The position numbers and the translations under genes are program-made. Source: Rhodamnia argentea (taxonomy: Eukaryota; Streptophyta; Magnoliopsida; Myrtales; Myrtaceae). From it: 64,000 bases of DNA. This document shows, one piece after another, positions 48,651-61,010 of this stretch; the stretch's first letter is position 1; each line of letters starts with the position of its first letter. The DNA lies in NCBI RefSeq assembly GCF_020921035.1, contig NC_063155.1, forward strand, positions 15,767,311-15,831,310, read 5' to 3'. The notes under the pieces were generated by a model that was not told where the DNA came from, ran no database searches, and was given only the letters and a program-made list of their open reading frames with translations.

Positions 48651-50587
48651 TGGTGCAGAACTGGTCAACTGCAATTTTGATGCACAACCTTATTCTGTCT
48701 TGTGGAACGAGATCTTACTTATGCTGAAAGCAGTTAAACTCGGATGCGGAAGTATGAAAACCGAAGACTCGAGTAACTTTTGTAGGAACTTAGAAGGTAC
48801 TTGTGGATATTGGACTTGGGAGTGGCTAAATTGCATTCTTTGAAAACTTGTACATGCATTTAACCTTCTACTGATTCTGCAAGCAACTGGATTATTTTCT
48901 TCTAAACCATTTTTGCTGCACTTTGTCATCGGATCATATGGGTGGGATTGCAGGCGTCAATGGCGACTCTCTCTTCCCCTCCTCCGCATGTGCCGAGCCT
49001 CCACAGTCCCCACCCTTTTTCATTACTCTGATTTGCTTTTATTCCGTTAACTGTCAAGATCCTTCGAGATCACAGCTAATATCCGAACCCATTGACTGCT
49101 CCAGAGAAACGGGTAGGATTTGATGTCTGTCGTTCTTTTCCCTGGTTGTGGTCATAAGATCCTACAGCCAAATGCAGGTTGAACAGATTTGAGTAACTCT
49201 TCAAAGCAGGCTTAATTTGGAACTTGGGTTGGGGGGTCCTGGTGTTTTCACGCGTTTCCAGGAACTAACGTCCAAAAACCTTCTGTCTTCCCTATTTTCA
49301 AGATTCAAACAGAACAATGATCATGTGACATTTTACAGGGGTCTGAGGTCTCCATTTGGATGTTTGCCTCTGGCAATCATCTCTTTTGTCCTAACTGTTT
49401 CCGGCGTTTGATGGGTTTCTGGACAAATGGGAGGCCCTCGTCTGACCGAGCAACAGGGCAAAGCTCTTCTTCTTTCTATGCTGCAATTATTTCCTGGTCC
49501 TCTTGCCGCTATGAAGGGATCACGAGATATTCCCATGTGGTCAGCAATTATTTTAGTCCACCGCAAGAAGATACTGTTTGCCTTTCTTTTGTTTTCTATT
49601 CTTGGTGGGTGAAGACACCCAATAGATGCCCCAACTTTCACATCAATTAGTGCGAAACCGCTTTGCAATTACAATCTCATCTAGACCAGGGTCTAAATAA
49701 TTCGGATCGATTATAGCCATCGATCGCCGGGAGTTTTATGTATCCCCCGGGTCTCACAAAATGCAACATTTGTGATTACACTTGGTCCATGAACCCGAGT
49801 CTATATAAGAATTTGCCCCGTATTCAGGCCGCTCAGGCCGAATTTTGTCTTGCATTTTTATCTGACTTGTGATGCCAATTGGATATTCTTATCATGAACT
49901 TAGTGACGAAATAATGTTTGTATTTTATCCATGAAATTGGAGAAAGGAGAAAAAGGAGATGTCGCATGTGAAGAGGGGTACCAAATTAGGTGGTCCATAA
50001 GCTGTGAGCTTGTGATGGAATAGAGCTTTGGTTAGGTAGTGGTTAGAAGCAGTTGCGATTTTAATGATAGCTAGGAAGCGTAGCCGAAAAAGAATTCGTG
50101 TCCTAACTCCCATAATAGAAATGTATTTTTTGACCGGCAAGACATGAGATGTGGTCGCGTATCCGACCCTTCATGGCCCGCCCCATCGCAACGTTATGAT
50201 TGGGTCCATTTTTCATTGCAACGCTTGTTCAGCGTACCGTAACATGTAAATGAAAATGTCTCGGTGATTGTGTCTTCCGACATTTTAAGTAAAAATCACA
50301 ATATAACCAAATATGAGACGAATCATTCATGCGAAAACTTGACTATTCAGTCTATATAATCCCTAGAATTGCGTGTTGACTATTTTTTTTTTTTTTTTGG
50401 TGGAATGTGTTGGCTATTTCTTGATAAGCATTTTGTCAACTTTAAAAAAACTACTTTTTTTTTGGGTCGGAATTTTAAAAAAACTACTCAGCTTTAAACA
50501 AAATTACAGATTTATTGTCATAACATGCATTTTCGAAGAATTTCATGATACATCGGAACAATCATTTAGAGCATGCATAGCGACGAA
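48651..50587. other. Downstream of RPAP2-like gene, no further gene recognised
   Basis: The first few hundred bases are likely 3' UTR. From about 49,100 to 50,587 there are only short open stretches without known domains. T-runs near 50,385-50,400 and 50,455 are low complexity. Confidence 0.45.
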
Positions 50588-50595
50588 CTCGTAAG
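50588..50595 (+). repeat. MITE target-site duplication, left (CTCGTAAG)
   Basis: CTCGTAAG precedes TAGACATGGCC and recurs exactly at 50863-50870 after GGTCACGTCTA. Confidence 0.88.
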
Positions 50596-50862
50596 TAGAC
50601 ATGGCCATATGGAACCGTGGGCCCGTTGAGCGGCCCGGAATTGGCCCGTTGACCGGGCCCACGGTTCCGATTTCTAAATTTTCGGAACCGACCCAAAACC
50701 GCCGGTTCCGAGCTGGTTCCAACCCGGCTTTTATAAAAAACAAAAGGAGGAAGCTTGGGAGAAAAGAGCTATTGAGCCTAGGAACCGGCGGTTCCACCTT
50801 TTTTAGGAACTGGAACCGCCGGTTCCGTGGAACCGCCGGTTCCGTGGAACCGGTCACGTCTA
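50596..50862. mobile_element. hAT-like MITE, 267 bp
   Basis: Ends TAGACATGGCC and GGTCACGTCTA are inverted repeats with two mismatches, flanked by a perfect 8-bp duplication. The interior is rich in GGAACCG and CGGTTCC, including three GGAACCGCCGGTTCC-type palindromes near the right end, so the transcript would fold strongly. No coding capacity. Confidence 0.85.
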
Positions 50863-51592
50863 CTCGTAAGGATGTTATTTGCATGTTCTCCTCAATTTTT
50901 TCCCGCGTAAAATTTACTTGTTTTCGTGAGCTTACCGGGCGTCATTGGACCATCCTTTTTTTTTTCCGTTCATGTCGGTATTTTCCAAATCGTACAGCTT
51001 GTAACATGATTAATTAGGATAATCACATTAGACACTTTTCATTGGTAAAAACCAAAAGTCAAATTTACCAACTTACAAAAAAATTTATATGAAAAAATAC
51101 ACTTGTTTATTCCCATTTTGGCAAAGATCAGTACGTCGAGGATGCAAAAAAAATTGTTTTCCCATCGGACTTTTGAGCAATATATTTATCGAATAAGACC
51201 CCTTTGCACATTATAATTAGCGCAGTCAAAACAATGGTTAGTTTCATGGATATAATATAATTACATACCACCAGAAATTACTATATTTCGCAACATTTCT
51301 TGTTTCGATATTTTGTTAGAAAAAAACAAAGACACTGGTCTCGTTAATTTTCGTAGCATCAAATGCACTCGACACAAAAAAGCCAATTGTATATAAGTAT
51401 TTTAAATAGACATTTGAAGTAGATGTTTTTTTTTTAAAATAAGGGTCCGAAATGCCCTTTTTATTTAAAATAACGGCATAATCAATGGTATTTTCGTTAT
51501 TTCATTTGTTTATTTCTTTTTTCCATTTCTTTTTCTTTTCCTTTATTTTGGCCCACAAGGGTCGTCGGCTGCTGGCGACCCGAATTTGGATC

Positions 51593-51836
51593 GCCTAATA
51601 TTGTGATTTCCGTGACATGCGTGACATTACTCAAATCGGGCCGTCCAAATGAAAATGAACAACTTGATTTGAGTCATGTCATGTGTTGAAAGTGAGGGAA
51701 AAAATGTGGGCTAGAATTTTTTTTGGGGTTTGAAAAACTTTGAATACTAAACATGGCTTAAATCGGACCGTCCATTTTCATTTGGATGGCCTGATTTGAA
51801 AAATGTCACGCTTGTCATGGAAATTCAATATTAGGC
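51593..51836. mobile_element. Foldback MITE with inverted arms of about 90 bp
   Basis: The left arm runs from GCCTAATATTG through TTTCCGTGACATGCGTGACA and CAAATGAAAATG. The right arm is its reverse complement with scattered mismatches, ending CAATATTAGGC. The two arms cover most of the 244 bp. No exact target duplication was found; short GC-rich sequence flanks both sides. Confidence 0.7.
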
Positions 51837-51839
51837 TAT

Positions 51840-53200
51840 CCTCGCCTAGATCTAGCGAGGGCCCGCCTCGCCTGAGCAAAGGGAAAAAAGGTTTAATAAC
51901 AAAACATCAAAATCAGGATTTACCAACGGTAACTTGCCCCAGTCGAATTTCAGCAGAAGATAATTGATAATCTGGACTTTTCGATGAATGAGCCATTTCG
52001 CCCATAATTCAAAGAGATAAGCATCTACCGATGAGGACTTTAAAAGGTAAAACCTTAAAAGAAAAAAAAAACCAATAATCAATTATCTCCACTCTTTTCA
52101 TTCCACGTGTCGCTCCCTCATTGGCTCCTGCTCCACTATTTTCTTGAACTAAAAAGAAACAAATAAAGTAAGTTTGAACGGTCAAAAGCGGAAAGCCAAA
52201 GGAACTCTTACCAGAAATATTTTCCTTTTCCCATTTCTTTTAAAAGCCCCATGCCAATTTTTTTTTTTTTACTAAAGTTGTTCTAATTTTTTTTATAATA
52301 ACTAAAGTTTAAAATACATGTGTGGTAAATGCCGGGTTAATACTATAAAAAAAAAATTAAAACTATTTCCGTTGTGACGTCGAGACAGAGGGTATTTTTA
52401 TCATACCGGTACAAGTTCGGAGGTTTTAATAATAATTGTGCCGTAATGAGCATCGTATAAAAAATTTTATGGTACTTTCCTCTTCTTCTTTTCTGTAACC
52501 GAAATTATCAAAGTAGGTACATTCGTTCCAAATCAATCCTTTACATTGTAGGCGTCATTATCATATGAGATATGAGCAAATTTGCCACATCTTATAACCA
52601 TGAGCAGATAAGGACGGAAAGAATTATCATCCACGTGGTTAATAGAAAAAAAAAAAAAAAAGAGAGGGAGGCCTCCGAGCCGATTGACGTAAAAAAAAAA
52701 AAGTTTCATGTAGATCATCTCTCGTATTTGAAGAACGTAAGGACATCTACGGCAGTTGTAACTCGTTAAATTGATCGGGATGGATAAAGATACCGTGTGT
52801 GTTGGAAGAATCTAAAAATTTCTGGCGATCCCGATCTTCCGTCGATTCCCGATCGGGCGGATCTCGAGCATGGACATATTCGATCACGAACCGGATCTCA
52901 ATTATGCATGTCCATATTATATTCATACTCATGTAGTATGATTACGATTATTAGCTTTTTCTTTAAATGAAAATTCCAATTATTAATTAATGATTGATTT
53001 TGGGAGCGGGAGGCTTCCCTCTATCTTTTCTTTGACCGTCACCAGCGCATCATAGCACGCCACACACCCCTCCAAAAAAAAAATTATTATTATTATTATA
53101 AAAAGGAGCAGAAAAATAAAAATGAAAAAAGAAAATGAGGAAAAAGACCAATAAACCAAACCTGATAGAGACAACGAGCGCCTGAAAAGAAAGGCACTGT
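51840..53200. other. Promoter side of the GSK3-like gene
   Basis: AT-rich with several A- and T-runs, a TTA microsatellite near 53084-53100 and a CAC repeat near 53200-53218. I see no gene. The CT-rich leader starting near 53220 is typical of a plant 5' UTR. Confidence 0.45.
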
Positions 53201-53219
53201 CATCACCACCACCACCACC

Positions 53220-54428
53220 CGTTCCCCTCTCTCTCCTCTTTCTCTCTCCTCTTTCTCTCTCTACGCATCGGGCGACCTCCGGCTGCTCCGTCGACGCGCC
53301 GTCGAGAGATCGATTCGTCGCCGGCACGGGATTCCTCGTGCGATCGGTAGGTTTTTCTCGGTCCAGATTCGCCGGATGGTGTCGGTTTCTTGTTGTCAGT
53401 CGTACGCGGTGATCTTTTGGCTCCGTTCATTCCCCGTGGTTTTCAGGGGGGGTTGGATTCGTAGATGGTAGGGGTTTTTGTTCTCGATGGATGCGTCGGC
53501 GGCGGCCCTTTTAGGAGATCTACGTGGCTGCTCTGGTCATTTCTACGTGGCTGCTCTGGATTCGTTTGCGGATTTTTTTTTTTTTTTTGCAATTGGTTTT
53601 TCTGTTCTTCTCTGTCCCCAGATGATTTTCTGTTTATGCGTTTTTTTTTTTTTTTTGCGTCAAATGCGAAGTTGTTTTTACGCTTAGATTTACTGATTCC
53701 TCGATCTCGCTTTTTGTAGTGTCTGATTGTTTTTTCTTTTTTTGGAAATAGGGTTTTGATCGGTATTTTTTTGCTGCATTAATTTTTTGCTCGATTTTCT
53801 CCATGGGTCACTGCTATCTTCCAGAACTCGATTGTTGAGGAATGTTCCTTTCCTGCCTAATTGTGTGAAAAAAAAAAAACAAGAACTCTTTAGATTTACA
53901 TATGCCTTGACTTTCCCGTTTATATCTTTGTATTTGCATTTTGTTGTGGATATTTAGAGGCATAGATGGCTTTAGAAGATCTATTTCTCCTGCTCACGCA
54001 GAGAAAATGAAGGGGAAGTCCCTGGATGTGGTGTTGCATGTTGTGCTGTTGTCCCTGAGAATCATGAGTATCTTTCTGTTGTTTACTTGAATTGTGGTTT
54101 TGTAGCAGGCAGTAGAGTGGGTTCTGCCTTTTCAATGATGGGACGTCTTTAGCCCTTTCGAGTCACGTATGTTTTGCCTGAAATATGCATAGCATTAAGA
54201 TTAGAGCCGTCGTCAGCTGTTTGTGGACGTGCGATGTACTTTCTCTACCTGTACGTACTGGGTGTGGATGAAGATGTTTGTCGAGATTACTAGGAGATGG
54301 GAGACTGAAACATTTGTCTTGTGGGCCTTCTGATTCTCATGCTGTAATCGGCTGTAGATGAGGATTCTGTTTACGTATTCAGTTCGTGTATATCAAGTAC
54401 TGCCTTTGAGTGTGATTTGATTTTGCAG
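53220..54428 (+). other. 5' UTR exon and leader intron of the GSK3-like gene
   Basis: A CT-rich leader runs to GATCG at about 53346 and is followed by a GTAGGTTTTT donor. The intron ends at TTTTGCAG (54421-54428). The transcription start is not visible. A long leader intron directly before a short upstream reading frame and the coding start is a common plant arrangement. Confidence 0.6.
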
Positions 54429-54432
54429 GTAA

Positions 54433-54465
54433 ATGATTGACCCTGTCAACTTGGAGAATCTGTGA
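54433..54465 (+). promoter_or_regulatory. Upstream ORF in the GSK3-like leader
   Basis: ATG at 54433, the first after the leader intron, encodes ten residues (MIDPVNLENL) and stops at TGA, 27 bases before the conserved start at 54493. It may lower translation of the kinase. Confidence 0.5.
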
Positions 54466-54492
54466 GCTTAGGTGTTGATGCCTGTGCATCTG

Positions 54493-57400
54493 ATGGCTTC
54501 AGTGGGCATCGCACCTAATAGTATCAGGGAACCTAGTGGTCACAGTGTCGGTGTTGATAGGTTGCCTGAAGAGATGAATGAAATGAAACTTAGGGATGAC
54601 AAGGTAAGTAATGGAACTATTCAAGACTCTTCTCCGTTTTTTCAGCTTGTTGTTTCATGCTTGTTCTGGGAACTAGAGCATTAATTCTTTTCCTTTTTGT
54701 GCATCTGTGAGTATGAACATTCTAATATTCAGCAGCTCATCCTTACTTTTAATCAGGAAATGGAAACTACTGTAGTTGATGGTAATGGCACAGAGGCAGG
54801 TCACATCATCGTGACAACTATTGGTGGCAGAAATGGTCAGCCAAAGCAGGTGAGTGTTTGAAATATAAAACCTACTGTTTTTCTATTGTCCTGCAAATGC
54901 CATGCTAAATGTGATGTCTAACAGATTCTAAATGTGCATTTTGTCATATCGTCATCCGTCATGCACTTGTTTTAAATCGTCGTTTATGAGGAAGCATGTG
55001 GTTGAGTTGCTGTACGAGACTGTTCTTTAATATTGTAATATCACTTTAGTTCTTACTTATGCTAACTAGTTTCTCTCTGAACTCAGACGATAAGTTACAT
55101 GGCTGAGCGTGTGGTTGGACAGGGGTCATTCGGGGTTGTTTTTCAGGTTTGTCTTCTTCTTTGACAGTGTCGTGAAATGCATGTATCGGTTGTAGCAGTT
55201 CTGATTGCCTCTTTTCCAATTTTATCCAGGCTAAGTGCTTGGAGACTGGTGAAACTGTGGCTATAAAGAAGGTCCTTCAAGACAAGAGGTACAAGAATAG
55301 GGAGTTGCAAACGATGCGCCTTCTTGACCACCCGAATGTTGTCTCATTGAAGCATTGCTTTTTCTCGGAGACTGAAAAGGATGAACTGTATCTTAATTTG
55401 GTACTTGAGTACGTGCCAGAGACTGTTCATCGTGTCATTAAGCACTATAACAAGTTAAACCAAAGGATGCCCACAATATATGTGAAACTTTACACATATC
55501 AGGTATTAAACCTAATTTCTTATCTTAGTTCTTTTGTTTTTATAGATCCCTAGGAGTATGTTTCTTCCCTTTGCAAGCCTCTGAGTTGCAATGAGCTTCC
55601 CCCTTTCTTCTGCTATTGCTACATTCCTTCCATTTTATAATTTCACTCCTTTATGACCTGTATTAAAGTGTTGCGTACTGGGGTTATATTATTCGTTTCT
55701 GATTGTGCAATTCCTAAATTAACATCGCTTGAAATTTCTGCTGGCAGATATTCAGAGCCTTGTCTTACATTCATCGATGTATAGGAGTTTGCCACCGGGA
55801 CATTAAACCTCAAAATCTCTTGGTAAGCTCATAGCTATCAAGAGAAGCTGTTTGCATTGTGCACTTTGATTTTCTTCTCTTTGAATACTTGTACTCCTCT
55901 GAGGGATATAATTTGAAGAAAATTTGCTGGTGTAGAGAGAGTGCAGTTGAAATTTGTCATTTTGTGCAATGGAAGTGGATTTCTAAGTGTTCATTCATAT
56001 ATGCTTATAGGAATAGGTTTATAAACAGGCTTTGAGCATAAAAGCCATGTGAAATTGCAGTTGGCTGGTGTGTTCTAGATAGAATACTGTTTTGTCTCGC
56101 CATGTCCTTGTTTTCTTTCGGAAAATACTTGTATATAGTGCATATGAATGAAAAACGAAAAATATTGCAAGATGGATTATTCTAGTTATTTCCTAAAACA
56201 ATGGACCTAAAAATTGCATACGAAATCCATTTTTCTTGCTTTTTGTTTCAGGTACTCCCCAAATATCTCTATTGTATTGTTTCCTTGCTGAAATGTTTCT
56301 ATGATGACATTTTCTTCTGATGCAATGAAGAATTGCTTGTATTTCTATTCCCCGTAAGATTACTATAATATAATTTTCCAACGCTGGACCTAGTTTTGCA
56401 TTACTCCGTCACAACCCGTTAAGTTAAAAGATAGAAGATTCCTGTTAGTTTAAAAGATAGAGGATTGTTCTCTTGCAGTTTACTTAATTATGCTTCACTA
56501 AGGATATAATGTTCATTGTAAAAGATAACTAATCTTTCTACTTGTTGTGCAGGTAAATCCTCATACGCACCAAGTCAAATTATGTGATTTTGGAAGTGCA
56601 AAAGTGTTGGTAGGTCAATGTACTTACTAAGTTTGTTTAATGATGTCTTTGACTTGGAGTCTTAAATTTATTGGGGTGACTGACAGGTAAAAGGGGAGCC
56701 AAATATATCCTACATCTGCTCAAGATATTATAGGGCACCTGAACTGATATTTGGTGCAACTGAATACACTACAGCTATTGACATCTGGTCTGCTGGCTGT
56801 GTGCTGGCAGAGCTGCTGCTTGGACACGTATGCTACTTGACTTTTTGACTTGGGATTCTTGCTTTTATGGCAACTAGCATGGACCATCGTGTTGTCGCTG
56901 GAAAAATTATCTTTTTTGTAGTTTTTGACTTATTTAAAAATCATAACAGGTCATTTTTTCGTATGGTTTGATAATTGAGTTTGTTATCAATAAGAACCCG
57001 GTAAAATCTACCCCTACTTTAATATTTGTGATTGAGGGAATGCATGAAATACTGGTCTATTATATAGTGACTTTCTAAAGAGAGAGCATGAATATCATCA
57101 TTTAGCTATTTCATTAATTATGTAATTACTTATGTCTATGAAAATATAGTAAAGATTCAGTTTTCGTGATCATTCTTTTTTTTTTAAAGAGTATTTAAAG
57201 GAGTTTTAAATTTCAATATGAACAAATACATTATAACATTCTGATTTCTTTTTAATATTGGTAAATGTCCAATCATCAAATGCATAATACTTAAATTTAA
57301 CATTTGAAGAAAACATTACTATGCATAAATTAAACGAATGATAAACATAATCAAATGCAAAGATTCAGTTATATTCGTATTTTCCATGAACTTTGTAAAT

Positions 57401-59414
57401 TAATCAACAAAATGAATAAAAGGTACACTTCCTATTATATCAAATATCTTAAACGGTACACAAACTATGTTGCAAACGGGGAACAGACCCACCTTATGTA
57501 AGAGGGGAATTGCTGACCTAAGAGAGCTCTTATGTAAGTAATGGTGGTTGTTAAGGCCCAACGAACTACAATCGCATGGCATGCTCCAGATAAGCCTCAG
57601 CATGGTACATATTTTCAAATGTATTGCAATCTGAACTACATAATCTTTTATTTCAGCCTCTCTTTCCTGGTGAGAGTGGAGTTGACCAGCTGGTGGAGAT
57701 TATCAAAGTAAGTGTTGTATTTAGTTAGTTGTAGTCAGTCTAGGGATTTAGGTTCTGTTAGTTCATTTCATGGTAGAAATTTCTCATGTTAAACACATTG
57801 TCCATTTATTTTTGCTGCCTTCTATGCATCTCTGATTAACTGGTTTGTTTTGCAGATTTTGGGCACTCCAACCAGGGAGGAAATTAAATGCATGAACCCC
57901 AATTACACAGAGTTTAAATTCCCTCAGATAAAAGCGCACCCGTGGCACAAGGTACTTGGATCGAATAGACGGGTTGTATGCTCTTTGCACATGCATAGGT
58001 GTTGGGTGTCATGAGTAGCGACTAGTTCCCTCGTCACTTATTTTCCTTTCCTTTTCCTATCAGATATTCCACAAGCGAATGCCTCCTGAAGCTGTTGATT
58101 TAGTTTCAAGATTGTTGCAATATTCTCCCAATCTGCGATGCACAGCTGTGAGTGTTTCTATTTGGTTACTGATGAATCTGCTCTTTAATTTAATGCATTG
58201 CTATATGTTGTCCTGTGCCGTCTACTTTTGCATTCAAATGATTACCTCATTTCATATATGATTTACGGCCTTCCCCTTGAGTAACATTGTATAAGAAGTG
58301 GGATTTTGTGTTCCTGGATTCATTTTCTTCTTCTGTTTGTGTGACACAAATGTCGGGGACATTTGTGTCCTAAACTGGGAGCTGCAATGATAGCTCCAAG
58401 TCGTGTCCTAAACTCGACTGCGAGTTTGATTACTTCGATTCTGCATCTCATGTGGTTTTCCTTCCCTCAAGCTAGTTCAAGAGTTTCCCAATGTTCTTGT
58501 GTATCAATGTCACTACTGATTGCGTCATTTATCAAAGTATGATCCAATGATGGCCTATTCCAGCGAAACTATCCATCAGCAGGGTTGTCGTTAAGGCACT
58601 GCTCTCTTATTTTATTTTATTTTTTAATTCTTGGGCACTTACTTAAAATAACCTGTTTCTGCGGCTGTTACAGTATTTTCCAACTGTCAATTTTTGTCTG
58701 GAATAACCAGGAGATATGCGGCCTTTGATAGCTACAATCGTAATGCAATATCTTCTATTTTGCTTCATGGTTTCTTTTGGCCATATTGTTCATTCTTTGA
58801 GAGATCAACATTCAAGAGATAGCGAATTATCATATTGTTAAACACACAAACAAATCCCTTTGAATTTTAGTTGCGGTAACATTTTGTTGGTTTTTTGATA
58901 GCTTTGGGATTTAGTTTTTCCTCTCTTGGGCTATATCTTGTTACTTGTGGCTATATAACTGCATGAACAGCCTTTTTAGTGTTCATATCATTTGCTTGAC
59001 GAGTGAGTAAAAAGTAGTGGCAGTGGCTAGGAGAGACTGGACTGTGGTTAATAGTTTTGTGAGTGTCGTCGTGACTTTGCACATACAAACTCTGGACTAG
59101 ATTCGAACCAATGGTTGCCTACATCCATTTTGCAGCTTGATGCTTTGACGCATCCCTTCTTCAACGAGCTACGCGATCCCAACACTCGGCTGCCAAACGG
59201 ACGGTTCCTGCCGCCACTTTTCAATTTTAAGGCTCACGGTACAAACTCAATCTGCATTCACTTTGCTGTTTTTTTATATAAGTATTCAAGACAGTTCACT
59301 GATCTTGTCCTTGCTGTCTCTTTATAATCAGAATTGAAAGGTGTCCCGGTGGAGGTCCTGTTGAAATTGGTCCCGGAACACGCGAGGAAGCATTGTCCTT
59401 TTCTCGGGTTGTAA
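54493..59414 (+). CDS. GSK3/SHAGGY-like protein kinase
   Basis: Coding exons 54493..54603, 54757..54849, 55087..55146, 55230..55502, 55748..55822, 56553..56609, 56687..56827, 57657..57707, 57856..57951, 58064..58147, 59136..59238 and 59332..59414 join in phase to 408 aa, the usual plant length. The start MASVGIAPN is the family start; an in-frame ATG 15 bases upstream (54478) is possible. Glycine loop GQGSFG at 79-84, catalytic K101, HRD 195-197, DFG 216-218, activation-loop Y232 (ISYICSRYY) and the TREE motif at 293-296, where bin2-type dominant mutations map in Arabidopsis. All catalytic residues are present. The N-terminal [19 protein letters not shown] fits the ASK-alpha/gamma/epsilon group. 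Plant GSK3s phosphorylate brassinosteroid transcription factors and stress targets. Group assignment is moderate, family certain. Confidence 0.95.
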
Positions 59415-61010
59415 TGCTCGATGGTGTTAAGAATGTAACAAAAACCAGCTAGTGTTGTTTCTATAAATATTAGTCGCGATGGTTCCCTCGTTGCCACTAT
59501 GATTTATTGTCTTGATGTATCTGTTCTATGCATCTCCTCCTGTGTCTATTTTAACTATCAGCTGCGAGTCCATGACCTATGTGGCTATTTGTAATCTTGA
59601 ATGACAGTGAGTGCGTGAGATTTACCTGTTGTGCTACTGATATTTTACATTTTACACTCGCCTTTTTAACAAGAATCCGCTTATTTAACCAGAAGTGAAT
59701 AATTTGAAAAAAAAAATCTAAAAATGATTGGATCGGCAAAATATTATCATTATTAATAATAATTTATGTTTAAATATTTTCATGGACGATAAAATGTTAT
59801 GTTGTTCACTAATTTTGGAGCAGCAATCAATTTTAATAAGATATTATTGGAGATTGTTCATTTCTCGCGAAATAAAAAAAAAATTCATAAACTTGGTTTG
59901 GTCTCGTTTTGGATTGGATTGAATATCAAAGCAGCAGACTTAATTGGCTCTAAGAATCTCCACAAAATAGATGGATGGTGTCTCTCATTTGTTCGTTTGT
60001 TTCGTGCAAAACACGCAATTGGATCTTTGAACTCTTAATTTGTGCAATTGAGTATCAAATCCCTTCCATCACTGGCTCACTTGATTAAGCTAATATGACC
60101 ACTGATCTGGAAATTTTTTCAACGTCGTAAAAGAACATAATAAGAAAATAAGTAGCCCTACAATTCAGATTTCCGTAGTCTAACCTGAAATTCGACTGTA
60201 ATAAATAAGAAAAAAAAATTTCAATCGACGGAAAGAGCAAGATGGCAGTGAAGAGGAACTGTTGAGAAAAAGACAGCTAACGAGCCCCGCCGTGATGCCA
60301 CACTGCCGCCGCGCCACCTCCCGCACCGGGAGCACCGCCATCATAGCCACCGCACCGCGAGCACAGACATAACAGCCACGGTCAGTACAACAACATGGTG
60401 AGCCATTTGCACAAGTAGCACAATGCCACTAAGTGATCCCAGGCTTTTGTCAACGGATTTACTGTAATGGGTTTAGACCGTCCCATTTGTTTGTTCTACC
60501 ACATTAAGGTAGATTTGAACTTTTCAAAGCGCGGCATTGTACTATTCTAACACCAATAATTCTATACTCATTAGAGATTCTAAAACGTATCACGAAAGTA
60601 TAATTGATATCTAAAATTCGCAAAAAGTGTAAATCGAGTCTTAAGGCTTGTCATATTGGTACGTCGAGTCCTTCAGTAAATTCCATCCAATTTCGCTAAC
60701 GAAAAATGTTGAGGTGGCTTTTCTTAATATTTTCTCTCTTTAGTGGCAATGACGTGGCTAAAACGACGTCATTTTAGATAAAATCTGATTTTTAATAATA
60801 GACCCCCTCGCCCTTGGTTCTGCTTCTGCGTTCTTTTTTTTTTTTTTTTAAAGTTAATTTAAATGAAAATTAGATTAAGTCTAATTTCTTTTTATCTCCC
60901 TCCAAGTTCAAGTCAGGAAAATTAAAGAGAACAGAATCCGTAGAAAAGCTAAGTAAGATAATTCTCCAACGACAATAACAAAACAAACAGGGAGGGAGGG
61001 AGGGAGAGAG
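59415..61010. other. 3' side of GSK3-like gene and upstream of zinc-finger gene
   Basis: No gene recognised. Near 59,745-59,870 and 60,540-60,790 there are AT-rich segments resembling the foldback type elsewhere in the window (TAAATATTTTCATGGACGAT at 59770 also occurs near 9985). A GC-richer patch at 60,270-60,380 (GCCACCGC-type) has no recognisable product. A GGGAGGGAGGGAGGGAGAGAG leader precedes the next ATG. Confidence 0.4.

Noticed and set aside
48923..49123. Small gene after RPAP2 (66 codons)
   Set aside because: No domain, no splice continuation, within the likely 3' flank.
53465..53719. Open frames in the GSK3-like leader intron
   Set aside because: T-rich intron sequence giving Phe runs; the leader intron from 53347 to 54428 explains the region.
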